Source of the DNA: Gemmatimonadetes bacterium 2013_60CM_65_52
GTDB taxonomy: Bacteria; Gemmatimonadota; Gemmatimonadetes; Gemmatimonadales; Gemmatimonadaceae
Direction: 5' to 3'
Assembly (NCBI GenBank): GCA_002215645.1
Contig: NGFI01000012.1
Location: 115,258-179,257, forward strand
Length of the DNA stretch: 64,000 nt
Below, piece by piece: positions 53,323-61,967 of this stretch. Under the pieces are notes generated by a model. That model saw only the letters and a program-made list of their open reading frames with translations. It did not search any database and was not told the DNA's origin. The stretch's first letter is position 1. Each line of letters opens with the position of its first letter. Made by a program: the position numbers and the translations under genes.

Positions 53323-54300
53323 ATGTCTGACGTGGACTGGGATCTCGTGTTTCGCTACTTCGGCGATGAGTGCGGCGCCGAAGAACGTGAGGAGTTCGAG
53401 CGTTGGCTGAACGCTGATCCACGCCGGCGTGTGGTGGTGGAGGCGGCGGCAGTTGCCGCCGACCGGTCGCTCGCGGAGCTGCGTCGTGGCTCGCCGCGGC
53501 CGCGTGTGCGTGTCGCCACGCCGTGGCCTGCGAGCGATGCCTCCTGGCGGATGGGCGCGGCGGCAGCGGCGCTGCTGCTGCTCGCTGGCACTGGCGTGCT
53601 CTGGATCGAGCGGAGTGGCACGTCAGCAACCGCAGAACGCGAGGCGGCTCCGCTTCGCATGGCGCGGACGACGCGTGGCGAGCGCCGGACGTTCGATCTG
53701 AGCGATGGAACGCGGGTCGTACTCGGCGCAACCAGCACGCTACGATATCCCGCGGCGTTCGGCGCAGGTGCGCGCGAGGTGTCGCTCACGGGCGAGGGCT
53801 ACTTCGACGTGAAGCACGACTCGGCACATCCATTTCGCGTGCACGCTGGCCATGCCACGGCGGAGGACGTCGGCACGCAGTTCGGCGTCCTTGCGTATGC
53901 CGGCGACAGCGTAGTGCGCGTGGTGGTGAGAGAGGGGAGCGTCTCGCTCGGCGCAACCACGGGACCGGCGAGCCCGGGCGCGCTCGTGGTTCGCGGACAA
54001 TTGGGAACCCTGGCAAGGGGACGCGTGCTCGCGTCGGTGCACACCGTGAACGTGGATGCCTATCTCGGCTGGACCGAAGGACGGCTCGTCTTCGATGAGA
54101 CGCCGTTGTCGGAGGCGCTCACTCAGCTCGGCCGGTGGTATGGCGTGCCCTTTCGGGTAGCCGATTCGGCGCTGCTGTCACGGAGACTGACGGCGTCGTT
54201 CACGACCCAGTCATTGCCCGACGTGCTGACCGCGCTCGCTCCTGTGCTCGACGTGCGCTTCGAGTCGGTGAGCGGCGCTGTTCTCATGCATTCCCGGTGA
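53323..54300 (+). CDS. FecR-family anti-sigma regulator
   Basis: A 325-residue inner-membrane protein. Residues 1-70 are the cytoplasmic sigma-binding part (DVDWDLVFRYFGDECGAEER), 77-95 a transmembrane helix (MGAAAAALLLLAGTGVLWI), and 115-205 the periplasmic FecR domain (RRTFDLSDGTRVVLGATSTL, SLTGEGYFDVKHDSAHPFRV). The last 70 residues (FDETPLSEALTQLGRWYGV) form the DUF4974-like C-terminal domain, which contacts the receptor's signalling domain. It sits between the sigma gene and the SusC gene. Confidence 0.92.
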   Translation: MSDVDWDLVFRYFGDECGAEEREEFERWLNADPRRRVVVEAAAVAADRSLAELRRGSPRPRVRVATPWPASDASWRMGAAAAALLLLAGTGVLWIERSGTSATAEREAAPLRMARTTRGERRTFDLSDGTRVVLGATSTLRYPAAFGAGAREVSLTGEGYFDVKHDSAHPFRVHAGHATAEDVGTQFGVLAYAGDSVVRVVVREGSVSLGATTGPASPGALVVRGQLGTLARGRVLASVHTVNVDAYLGWTEGRLVFDETPLSEALTQLGRWYGVPFRVADSALLSRRLTASFTTQSLPDVLTALAPVLDVRFESVSGAVLMHSR

Positions 54301-54323
54301 CTCACCGACACAGGAGATACGTC

Positions 54324-57300
54324 GTGCTACGCTCGTTGCGTCTTGGGTGGCTCATTGGGGTGACTGCGCTGTGCGCATCGCGTTCGCTCCCGGCGTACGG
54401 ACAGGATAGTGGTGGCCAGCGCACCGCGCTGTCACCTCGGCTCGTGACGCTGGACCTGTCCGATGTTCCGTTGCGGGAGGCGCTCAAGGCGGTTTCGCGT
54501 GAGAGTGGAGTCTCACTCATCTATGCGAGCAGCACGGTGCCGTTGGAGCGGCGCGTGTCGCTGCATGTGCAGGCGGCATCGGTGGACGCTGCACTGCGGG
54601 ATGCACTGCGCGAGACGGATGCCGAGCCGCGGGAGACGGCGTCGGGGCAGGTGATGCTCGTAAAGCGGTCGGTGCGTCCGGCGTCGGAGCGATTGGAGAA
54701 GGTGTTGGTTGGCTCCATCAATGGGCGCGTAATCGACTCGGCGGGAGGAACGGCCGTCTTTCGCGCGACCGTGACCGTCGATGGTGCGCGTCGCACGACC
54801 ACCGATGACGACGGACGGTATCGGTTTGCAGATGTGCGCGCTGGCGCCCACGTGGTGGAGATTCGTCGCATCGGCTATGCGCCGATATCACGGTCGGTCA
54901 CGGTCTCGGATGGAGGTGCAAGCACTGCCGATTTCGTTCTGACGCGGGTTGCGTCGCAACTCGAAGAGGTGGTGATGACGGTGACGGGGCCGCAGCGGCG
55001 GTTGGAGGTCGGCAATGCGATCGGGCGAATCCAGGCGGACAGCGTGATGCGCGATGCGCCGGTGACGAGCCTCTCGGATCTGATCAATGCTCGCGTGCCG
55101 GGCACGCAAGTCGTGTTGAACAACGGGCTGTCCGGCGGCTCGCCACGAACGCGCATCCGTGGCCTGAACAGCATCACCGTTGCAAATGATCCGCTGCTCG
55201 TCGTCGACGGAGCGAGGGTGGAAAACAGCGCCACCGCGATCGCTGGCTATGGCCTGACCCCCGGCCGCTTCAACGATCTCAATCCGGAAGAGGTCGAGTC
55301 GGTGGAGGTGGTAAAGGGGCCGTCGGCGGCGACGCTCTACGGCACTGACGCCGCAAACGGTGTCATTGTCGTAAAGACGAAGCGCGGCCGTGCGGGACGC
55401 CCATTGTGGTCTGCGCACGGGGAGTACGGGCTCATTCAGCAGAACGCGCACCTCCTGGACAACTACTACTCGTGGGGGCACAACACGCTCACGGGCGCCA
55501 TTCAGCAGTGCACGCTGACGCTGCTCAGCGCGGGCACGTGCATCGCCGACAGCCTCACGACGTTCAATCCGCTGATGAACACCGAGACGAGTCCGATCGG
55601 AACGGGCTATCGGCAGCAGGTGGGCCTCCAGGCGTCGGGCGGCGTCGCGCAGTTCACCTACTTCCTCGGCGGCCAGTACGAGGGGGAGACAGGGTTTCTG
55701 CGCATGCCCGCGATCGATCAGAGCAGAGTGTCCCTGGAGCGAGGCGGCGCAGCGATCCCGAGTGAGCAGATCAGGCCAAATGGGCTGCACAAGGTCAGCA
55801 TGCGCGGCAACGCCGGGGCCGCGCTTGGCCCGAAAGCGGACGTGAATCTCTCCGTTGGGCTCATATCGAGTGAGACTCGCTTGCCGGGTAGCGCCGTGTT
55901 CCAGGCCGGCGGCTGGGGACTTGGGTATCGGACTGCACAGGACGGTTGGCTTCCGATTCTCTCTCGTCCTGGCGAGGGATTCGCGATCCGCAACACCGAA
56001 TCGACGACGCACAGCATGAACAGCCTGAGCAGTAATTGGCGGCCTTCCTCATGGCTGTCAGTGCGCGCCACGGGGGGCTTCGATTTCTCCAGTGCACTGC
56101 TCGACGCACTGCAACGGCGAAACGAGGGGCCGCTTGGCGTCAACAGAAATGGCCAGCGTATCAGCAGCCGCACGAACGTTGCGCTATACACGGTGGATGT
56201 GGGTGCGACTGGCACACTCATGCTCCGATCCAGCGTTACGGCTCGCACGTCGGTGGGATTGCAATACAATCGCCGGCAGCTTGGAGCCACAACGGCCACC
56301 GGGACGAACCTTGCCATCGGTTCCGAGACCCTGGCTGGTGCGGCGGTGGTATCGGGCACGGAGCAGACCGTCCAATCCGTCGTTGCCGGCGCCTACGTGG
56401 AACAGGGGCTCCGGTTCGATGATCGCCTATTTCTCTCAGGTGCGCTTCGTGCCGATGGTGGCAGTGCATTCGGGCGCAACTTCAAGACTGCGCTCTATCC
56501 GAAGCTGAGTATCTCGTGGCTCGTGAGCGATCGCCGCGAGGGGATATTGAACAGTCTTCGGCTTCGTTCAGCATTCGGCGCATCGGGTGTTCAGCCAGGA
56601 AGCACGTCCTCACTCGCGCTAATCGGCCTGGCTCCGGCGCTCGTGGACGGAGCGAACATCACGGGCGCAAGACTGAGCGCCATCGGCAATGCCTCGCTGA
56701 AGCCGGAACGGCAATCGGAGCTCGAGGCCGGTGCGGACGTGGAGCTCATGGGCGGGAGCGTACGACTCGAGGCGACGTATTACGACCGGCTCAGTCGCGA
56801 TGCCTTGATCGACCGTCCTCTTTCCTCCGAGCTTGGCATTGCCTCGCGTCAGGAAAATATCGGCTCCGTCAGAAATCGTGGCGTGGAAGGATTGCTTTCG
56901 TTGACTGCCGTTGAAAACCACAGGCTTACGTGGGACATGAGCGTGAATGGCTCGCTCAATCACAATCGTCTCGAGGAGATCGGCGCCGGCATCGCCTTCA
57001 TCGGTGGCAGTCCGAACTCGCGCAGCATGCAGGGCTATCCGCTGTTCAGCAGATTCGCGCGTCCGATTCTGGGTTTTGCGGATGCGAATCGTAACGGCAT
57101 CATCGAGGCGTCCGAGATCCAGGTCGGCGACGGCCTCGCATATGTCGGACAGTCGTTTCCGCCGAAGCAGCTCACGGTGTCGAGCAGTCTCACGCTGCTA
57201 GGCGGCGACCTCAAAATTGCCACGCAATTCGATCATCGAGGCGGAAATCGGATCGTGAACTTCAACGAGAGCAACCGGTGCAGCATCACATTCAACGACT

Positions 57301-57647
57301 GTCGGGCCGTTAATGACCCTGGCACTCCATTAGCCGATCAAGCCAATGCCGTAGCGTCGAACACCGTCGCTTTGGGTCGCACTTCCTATGGCTACTTGCA
57401 GGACGGCTCATTCACGCGGTGGAGGGAGCTCTCCGTGAGCTGGGCGCTGCCCATGAGAGCGGCTGCCGGGCTACGCGCGCAGACCGGAAGACTGACCATC
57501 ACCGGACGAAATCTGCGGCTCTTCACGGCATATCCGGGCGTCGACCCGGAGGTGAACGCATCCCCCGGATTTGGCGACGGCTACAGCGACAATCCCACCC
57601 CACCACCCGCGCGGTATTTGTTGCTGCGCATCAACCTTGGGTTCTGA
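54324..57647 (+). CDS. SusC-type TonB-dependent receptor with N-terminal STN signalling domain
   Basis: A 1107-residue outer-membrane receptor from a GTG with AGGAGA upstream. After the signal peptide (LGWLIGVTALCASRSLPAYG) comes an STN domain at about 41-96 (LVTLDLSDVPLREALKAVSR). That domain is the element which touches FecR. Then a CarboxypepD-reg-like domain (GSINGRVIDSAGGTAVFRAT), a plug (VTSLSDLINARVPGTQVVLN, TRIRGLNSI, LLVVDGARV, VEVVKGPSAATLYGTDAANG), and a large beta-barrel. Its partner SusD gene follows. It should take up a peptide or glycan; the locus suggests lasso peptide (inference). Confidence 0.92.
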   Translation: MLRSLRLGWLIGVTALCASRSLPAYGQDSGGQRTALSPRLVTLDLSDVPLREALKAVSRESGVSLIYASSTVPLERRVSLHVQAASVDAALRDALRETDAEPRETASGQVMLVKRSVRPASERLEKVLVGSINGRVIDSAGGTAVFRATVTVDGARRTTTDDDGRYRFADVRAGAHVVEIRRIGYAPISRSVTVSDGGASTADFVLTRVASQLEEVVMTVTGPQRRLEVGNAIGRIQADSVMRDAPVTSLSDLINARVPGTQVVLNNGLSGGSPRTRIRGLNSITVANDPLLVVDGARVENSATAIAGYGLTPGRFNDLNPEEVESVEVVKGPSAATLYGTDAANGVIVVKTKRGRAGRPLWSAHGEYGLIQQNAHLLDNYYSWGHNTLTGAIQQCTLTLLSAGTCIADSLTTFNPLMNTETSPIGTGYRQQVGLQASGGVAQFTYFLGGQYEGETGFLRMPAIDQSRVSLERGGAAIPSEQIRPNGLHKVSMRGNAGAALGPKADVNLSVGLISSETRLPGSAVFQAGGWGLGYRTAQDGWLPILSRPGEGFAIRNTESTTHSMNSLSSNWRPSSWLSVRATGGFDFSSALLDALQRRNEGPLGVNRNGQRISSRTNVALYTVDVGATGTLMLRSSVTARTSVGLQYNRRQLGATTATGTNLAIGSETLAGAAVVSGTEQTVQSVVAGAYVEQGLRFDDRLFLSGALRADGGSAFGRNFKTALYPKLSISWLVSDRREGILNSLRLRSAFGASGVQPGSTSSLALIGLAPALVDGANITGARLSAIGNASLKPERQSELEAGADVELMGGSVRLEATYYDRLSRDALIDRPLSSELGIASRQENIGSVRNRGVEGLLSLTAVENHRLTWDMSVNGSLNHNRLEEIGAGIAFIGGSPNSRSMQGYPLFSRFARPILGFADANRNGIIEASEIQVGDGLAYVGQSFPPKQLTVSSSLTLLGGDLKIATQFDHRGGNRIVNFNESNRCSITFNDCRAVNDPGTPLADQANAVASNTVALGRTSYGYLQDGSFTRWRELSVSWALPMRAAAGLRAQTGRLTITGRNLRLFTAYPGVDPEVNASPGFGDGYSDNPTPPPARYLLLRINLGF

Positions 57648-57731
57648 TCCGTGCGTGTGGCCTCCTCATGTATTCAGTACGAGCCGGAAACCGGCCCGAT
57701 ATGGCACCTCGTGTCTCTCCGCGAGGCGCGT

Positions 57732-59012
57732 GTGAAGCCAGTTGCGGTGAAGGCAGCGATGATGCTCTTCGCCATGGTCACTGGTGGCTGCTCGGACCTG
57801 ACGACGGTCAAGGCGCCGGACGTGCTCGAACCACCGGCGCTCGCGACGTCCGGCGGGGCGGAAGCACTTCGCGTCGGCGCGATCAACGGATTCGTGCTCG
57901 CGTTTGCCGGTGACGCACGTGGGCAGATCACCATAAGCGGCGCACTTGCCGACGAGTTCTTCAACGCTGCGGCGACGGTGATTGGGCTTGCGGAGGCAGA
58001 TCAGCGCATCATGCCGGACCCCAGTAGCGCGTATCCGTACGCCCTGGTCCATCGCGCCCGCCTGGATGCCAAGCGCGCCATCCAGGCGATGCAGGCGTAT
58101 GCGCCTGCATCGCGCTCCAAGATTGGAGAGCTGTTCGCGCTGAAGGCGTACAGCGAACTATTCCTCGCTGAGAACATGTGCTCCGGCATTCCGCTCGGAG
58201 AGCTCGTGGATGGCAATCCCGTCTATGGCCGACCGGTCCTGAGCGACGAGCTCTATGCTCAAACGCTGCTCGACTTCGACTCCGCGTCAGTTTATGCGGC
58301 GGACAGCACGAGAATTCTTTCACTCGCTCGCGTCGGGCGGGGGCGCACACTGCTTGGCGCGGGGAAGTTTGCCGCTGCGGCCGCAGCTGTTGCCGCCGTT
58401 CCGACGAGCTACTCATACGTCACCTTTCACTCCGCCGCTGCCCAGCCGAATGGTGTGTTCTCGATCATCAACAACCTCAAGTTCATCACCGTCGCCAATC
58501 GAGAAGGCGGCAACGGGCTCGATTTCCGTACGGCGCAGGATCCACGAGTACCGACGGTGCTTGTGGGAAAAGGTGTCGACGGTACGACTGACGTGTACGG
58601 GTTCGCGACGTATTCAAGCCTCGCCGCTTCCATAGTCTTGGCAAGTGGAACCGAAGCGCGTCTGATCGAGGCGGAATTGGCGTTGCGCACCGCCGATGTG
58701 AGTGGTGCGTTCGCGATACTGAATGCCTTGCGAACGACGAAAGCGGGACTCGCACCGCTGACTCCGGATTCCACCGCGTCAGGGCGTGTCGATCAGCTCT
58801 TCCGCGAAAGAGCCTTCTGGATGTTCGCGACGGGACACCGCCACGGCGACCTGCGTCGGCTCATCCGACAGTACGGCCGCACGGTAGAGTCGGTCTTCCC
58901 GAGCGGTCCGTACAAGGCCGGCCAGATGTACGGCGCAGAAGTGACGTTCGCGCCCGATGCACAGCAGCTCGCCAATCCCGGCTACATCGGGTGCACGAGC
59001 CGAGCCCCATAA
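57732..59012 (+). CDS. SusD/RagB-family surface lipoprotein
   Basis: A 426-residue lipoprotein from a GTG: MKPVAVKAAMMLFAMVTGGC with the lipobox Cys at residue 20. A GTG at 57651, just after the SusC stop, is possible but would put 27 extra residues before the signal. The SusD core shows AKRAIQAMQAYAPASRSKIG, ALKAYSELFLAENMCSGIPL and RERAFWMFATGHRHGDLRRL. SusD caps the SusC channel and holds substrate on the cell surface. It follows SusC directly. Confidence 0.9.
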   Translation: MKPVAVKAAMMLFAMVTGGCSDLTTVKAPDVLEPPALATSGGAEALRVGAINGFVLAFAGDARGQITISGALADEFFNAAATVIGLAEADQRIMPDPSSAYPYALVHRARLDAKRAIQAMQAYAPASRSKIGELFALKAYSELFLAENMCSGIPLGELVDGNPVYGRPVLSDELYAQTLLDFDSASVYAADSTRILSLARVGRGRTLLGAGKFAAAAAAVAAVPTSYSYVTFHSAAAQPNGVFSIINNLKFITVANREGGNGLDFRTAQDPRVPTVLVGKGVDGTTDVYGFATYSSLAASIVLASGTEARLIEAELALRTADVSGAFAILNALRTTKAGLAPLTPDSTASGRVDQLFRERAFWMFATGHRHGDLRRLIRQYGRTVESVFPSGPYKAGQMYGAEVTFAPDAQQLANPGYIGCTSRAP

Positions 59013-59115
59013 CGGCGCTCTCGCAGCGTCGCGAGCTGAGAGACAGCCGCTCCGCGAAGGGTCTTCTGACCAGGATGCTCCGCGGGTTCGAGCCTCATCT
59101 CCAATCCCACCAGTC

Positions 59116-61467
59116 ATGAACCGTTCAGTAGTCCTACTCCTCGGCGCGTTGGCGTGCATCGCGATTCGCGCGTCAGCGCAGAAGTCCGCGCCGCTGCCGA
59201 TTGACGTTGCCCTCGCTCAGCCGAAGTTTCCATCCTACATGCCCATAGCCTTGTCGCCCGACGGTGCGTGGGTGGCGTATACGCTGCAATACCCCGCTCG
59301 TCGTTCAGCCGGCGACCAGTCGAGCGGCTACCTCCGAAACGGCGTGTCGGGAAGCGTGGAGTCGTGCCGCCTCTGGCTCACGGACGTTCGAACCGGGCGA
59401 ACGATTGCGGTCGCTGATCAGAACGCAACGACGTGGGCGCCGGCGTGGTCGCCCGACGGCAAGTGGCTCGCCTACTACTCTGACGAAGACGGCGTGCCGC
59501 GTCTCTGGGCGCGCGAGACAGCCACGGGGCGGAGCAGGCGTGTGTCCGACGCCATTACACGATCGTTCACTTCACTTCAGGTGCCACGGTGGACGCCGGA
59601 CAGCAGGCGAATTGTCACACGCATCATCCCGTATCGATCCGAGTTGCCTGAAGCGCGAGCGACATCGGCCGCCACGGAACTGACGGCAATCGCCGATACG
59701 GCGTCCACCGTGACGGTGTGGCACACGGATCGCGCCCGGCCCTATGGCGGAGGCCAATCCCTGAAGGTTGGGGGTGGTGGGCAGAGCGGCAAGATGGTCG
59801 CCGATCTCGCCGCAATCGACCTGGCAACGGGCACGGTGAGGACGCTAGCCAGCGGCCTCACGCCGCTGGACTATCGGGTTGCACCGGACGGCCGCTTCCT
59901 CGCATTCACGACGTACCGACCGATGGAGATGACGAGCGAGCCAACCAGTATGTTCGGGTTGTTCGTCGTGCCGCTGGACGCTGCGGGATTGCAAGGGCCT
60001 CAGGCGCTCGAGACAAACGCCGCGATCGCCGACTTCGGAAGAAGCGTGGTTTGGTCTCCTGATGGAGCCACGCTACTCTACTCGGCGACCGATAGCGCCG
60101 GGTACGAGCGCCACTATGCGGTGCGACCCGGGGATTGGCATACCAAACGGATTACGCTGACAGGGTCATTCACGCTCGAGAACGAGAAACGTCCGAACAT
60201 CGGCCGGTCTCTGTGGTGGCGCGAGCGGGGCGATGAGTTTCTAGTCATGAGTTCGCACGGCCTCGCGGCCATCTCTACAGATGGTCTTGTTCACGCCTCG
60301 GTGTACGCTCCCGCCGGATATCAGCTCCTGACGCTGGTTGGTGGGGCAACGCAGGGAGCTGCGTGGACGGATGATGGCCACTCCGTCATCGCCGTCGTTC
60401 TAAACGACTCCACAAAGCGCACCGGCTTCGCGAGAATCGACGTCGATCGACAGCTATGGCAACTGATTCGCGAAGATGATCGGAGCGTGGGAACGCGAGC
60501 GTTTGTGCCGCTCGACATATCGCCCACCGGCACGCTGGTGTTCGAGAGCGAGGACGCGCAACACCCGCCAGATCTCTGGACAACGTCCGACTTCGCGATA
60601 CAGCGGAGGCTGACGAACACGATGCCGCGCATGCAGGACTACAAGCTCGGGGTGACGCGCCTCATCGAGTGGAACACGACCTCCGGCGCGTCACGACGCG
60701 GTACGCTCCTGCTGCCGAGCAACTACACGCCAGGTACACGATATCCTCTCGTTGTCTATCCTTATCCGCTGAGCTACAGATCAGAGGACCTGAACGTATT
60801 CGGCGTCAATGGCAGCGGCGTGGAGAACATGCAACTCCTGGCGACGCGCGGTTTTGCCGTGCTGGCACCCGACGTTCCGCCTATCCAGTGGACCGATCAG
60901 ATGCGCGAGCTAGCAGGCGTGATCATCCCCGGAGTCGACCGGGTGATCGAGCTCGGCATTGCCGACTCAAATCGCGTCGGCGTAATGGGCCATAGCTGGG
61001 GCGGGTACACAGTTCTAGCTCTTCTCGTGCAGACTCAACGATTCCATGCAGGACTGATGCGAGGCGGGTTCGGGGACCGACTTGCGAGCTACGGCACAGT
61101 GGAGCCATCTGGTTGGGCGCGTGGCGCGCTCGTCAGCGACTGGGAGATGGGCGGAACCGTATGGGAACAGCGGGAGCGCTTCATTCAGAATTCCCCCATT
61201 TACTTCTTTGATCGCATCCATACGCCGCTGCTCATCGTTCACGGAGAGGCCGAAACCACGGTGCCAATTTTCCTCGCCGACCAGGTGTTCGCAGGTCTCC
61301 AGCGCCTTGGAAAGGAAGTGGAATATGCGAGATACAAAGGCGAGAACCATGGTGAAACGGCGTGGAGGTATGCGAACCAGAAGGACTATGTCGCGAGAAT
61401 CATTCGATGGTTCGAAACTCGCCTTGGAATCGACGCCATCGCTCCCAAGGTTGAAGAGAAGCGCTGA
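59116..61467 (+). CDS. Secreted S9 (prolyl-oligopeptidase-like) peptidase, candidate lasso isopeptidase
   Basis: A 783-residue exported protein (signal MNRSVVLLLGALACIAIRAS). Residues about 45-500 form a beta-propeller (MPIALSPDGAWVAYTLQYP, WAPAWSPDGKWLAYYSDEDG). Residues 525-775 are an alpha/beta hydrolase with the nucleophile Ser627 in GVMGHSWGGYT and His745 in KGENHGETAW. The usual acid position reads HGEAETTVP, so Glu713 stands where S9 enzymes normally have Asp. It is last in the sigma/FecR/SusCD series and convergent with two lasso precursor genes. In Proteobacteria, isopeptidases of this fold open lasso peptides next to such genes; the assignment here is inference. Confidence 0.8.
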   Translation: MNRSVVLLLGALACIAIRASAQKSAPLPIDVALAQPKFPSYMPIALSPDGAWVAYTLQYPARRSAGDQSSGYLRNGVSGSVESCRLWLTDVRTGRTIAVADQNATTWAPAWSPDGKWLAYYSDEDGVPRLWARETATGRSRRVSDAITRSFTSLQVPRWTPDSRRIVTRIIPYRSELPEARATSAATELTAIADTASTVTVWHTDRARPYGGGQSLKVGGGGQSGKMVADLAAIDLATGTVRTLASGLTPLDYRVAPDGRFLAFTTYRPMEMTSEPTSMFGLFVVPLDAAGLQGPQALETNAAIADFGRSVVWSPDGATLLYSATDSAGYERHYAVRPGDWHTKRITLTGSFTLENEKRPNIGRSLWWRERGDEFLVMSSHGLAAISTDGLVHASVYAPAGYQLLTLVGGATQGAAWTDDGHSVIAVVLNDSTKRTGFARIDVDRQLWQLIREDDRSVGTRAFVPLDISPTGTLVFESEDAQHPPDLWTTSDFAIQRRLTNTMPRMQDYKLGVTRLIEWNTTSGASRRGTLLLPSNYTPGTRYPLVVYPYPLSYRSEDLNVFGVNGSGVENMQLLATRGFAVLAPDVPPIQWTDQMRELAGVIIPGVDRVIELGIADSNRVGVMGHSWGGYTVLALLVQTQRFHAGLMRGGFGDRLASYGTVEPSGWARGALVSDWEMGGTVWEQRERFIQNSPIYFFDRIHTPLLIVHGEAETTVPIFLADQVFAGLQRLGKEVEYARYKGENHGETAWRYANQKDYVARIIRWFETRLGIDAIAPKVEEKR

Positions 61468-61499
61468 GAATTGACCGAGAATCTGACGACTCTGTAGCA

Positions 61500-61527
61500 G
61501 CGAGTAGGAGACGCCTCTCCCACTCGC
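61500..61527. terminator. Bidirectional hairpin between S9 gene and lasso precursor A2
   Basis: GCGAGTAGGAGA-CGCC-TCTCCCACTCGC, a 12-bp stem (one G:T-type mismatch) with a 4-base loop. It lies between the convergent stops of the S9 gene (61467) and precursor A2 (61540), where a shared terminator is expected. Confidence 0.65.
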
Positions 61528-61539
61528 CACTCTGACCAC

Positions 61540-61686
61540 CTAGAGGCCGAAGCCCACCGCGCCAACCGGCCTCGCCTGCAATGCCAGCGATTCGCCGGGA
61601 TCGCCCATTCCTTCGGCCACTGCCTTCGTGATCTCCAGGACGCTGCCCTTCGCCGTGAGCTTAGGTGCTGCGTAGTTCTTCTGCAT
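61540..61686 (-). CDS. Lasso peptide precursor A2
   Basis: A 48-residue precursor. The leader starts MQKNYAAPKLTAKGSV and follows the canonical lasso pattern: Tyr5, Pro8, Leu10 and Gly14 sit at -17, -14, -12 and -8, and Thr20 at -2. Core (27 residues) starts at Ala22 (AVAEGMGD) with Asp29 at position 8, so an Ala1-Asp8 macrolactam is predicted with a 19-residue tail ending VGAVGFGL. A GAGG ribosome-binding site is eight bases before the ATG. The ATG 8 bases further upstream opens a different frame and was rejected. Confidence 0.9.
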   Translation of the reverse strand: MQKNYAAPKLTAKGSVLEITKAVAEGMGDPGESLALQARPVGAVGFGL

Positions 61687-61715
61687 GATCTCATCCTCGG
61701 TTAATGGTACGAAAT

Positions 61716-61735
61716 GCCGTCGGGAATTCGACGGC
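61716..61735. terminator. Hairpin between the two lasso precursor genes
   Basis: GCCGTCG-GGAATT-CGACGGC, a 7-bp stem with a 6-base loop, within the 89-base gap between A1 and A2. It may attenuate transcription so that A1 is made in larger amounts, or stabilise the A1 mRNA end. Confidence 0.45.
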
Positions 61736-61775
61736 GCGATGACCTGGCTGGTGGGACGGCGGTCACTGCTACTGC

Positions 61776-61916
61776 TCAGAGGCCGAAACCGACGCTTCCT
61801 GGAGTCAGCGACTGAAGCGTGTCAATCGGATCGCCGCTGCCACCGCCGGCGGCCTTCGTCGTCTGCATGACGTCGCCCTTGGCAACGAGCTTGGGTGCCG
61901 CGTAAATCTTGGACAT
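61776..61916 (-). CDS. Lasso peptide precursor A1
   Basis: A 46-residue precursor. Leader MSKIYAAPKLVAKGDV has Tyr5, Pro8, Leu10, Gly14 and Thr20, at the positions (-17, -14, -12, -8, -2) expected for recognition by the B1 and B2 proteins. Core of 25 residues starts Ala22 (AAGGGSGD); Asp29 is position 8, giving an 8-residue Ala1-Asp8 ring, and the 17-residue tail starts PIDTLQ and ends SVGFGL. AGGAGA lies about nine bases before the ATG. Ala at core position 1 is less common than Gly but known in characterised lasso peptides. Confidence 0.92.
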   Translation of the reverse strand: MSKIYAAPKLVAKGDVMQTTKAAGGGSGDPIDTLQSLTPGSVGFGL

Positions 61917-61967
61917 GGTTGGTTCTCCTGGACTTTCGTCCGATCAGAAATCAACTGCAGGGAAACT

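Noticed and set aside
61386..61694. A 102-codon minus-strand frame across precursor A2
   Set aside because: Arg/Ser-rich; the overlapping 48-codon frame has the lasso leader motif, a better ribosome-binding site and a sensible stop.
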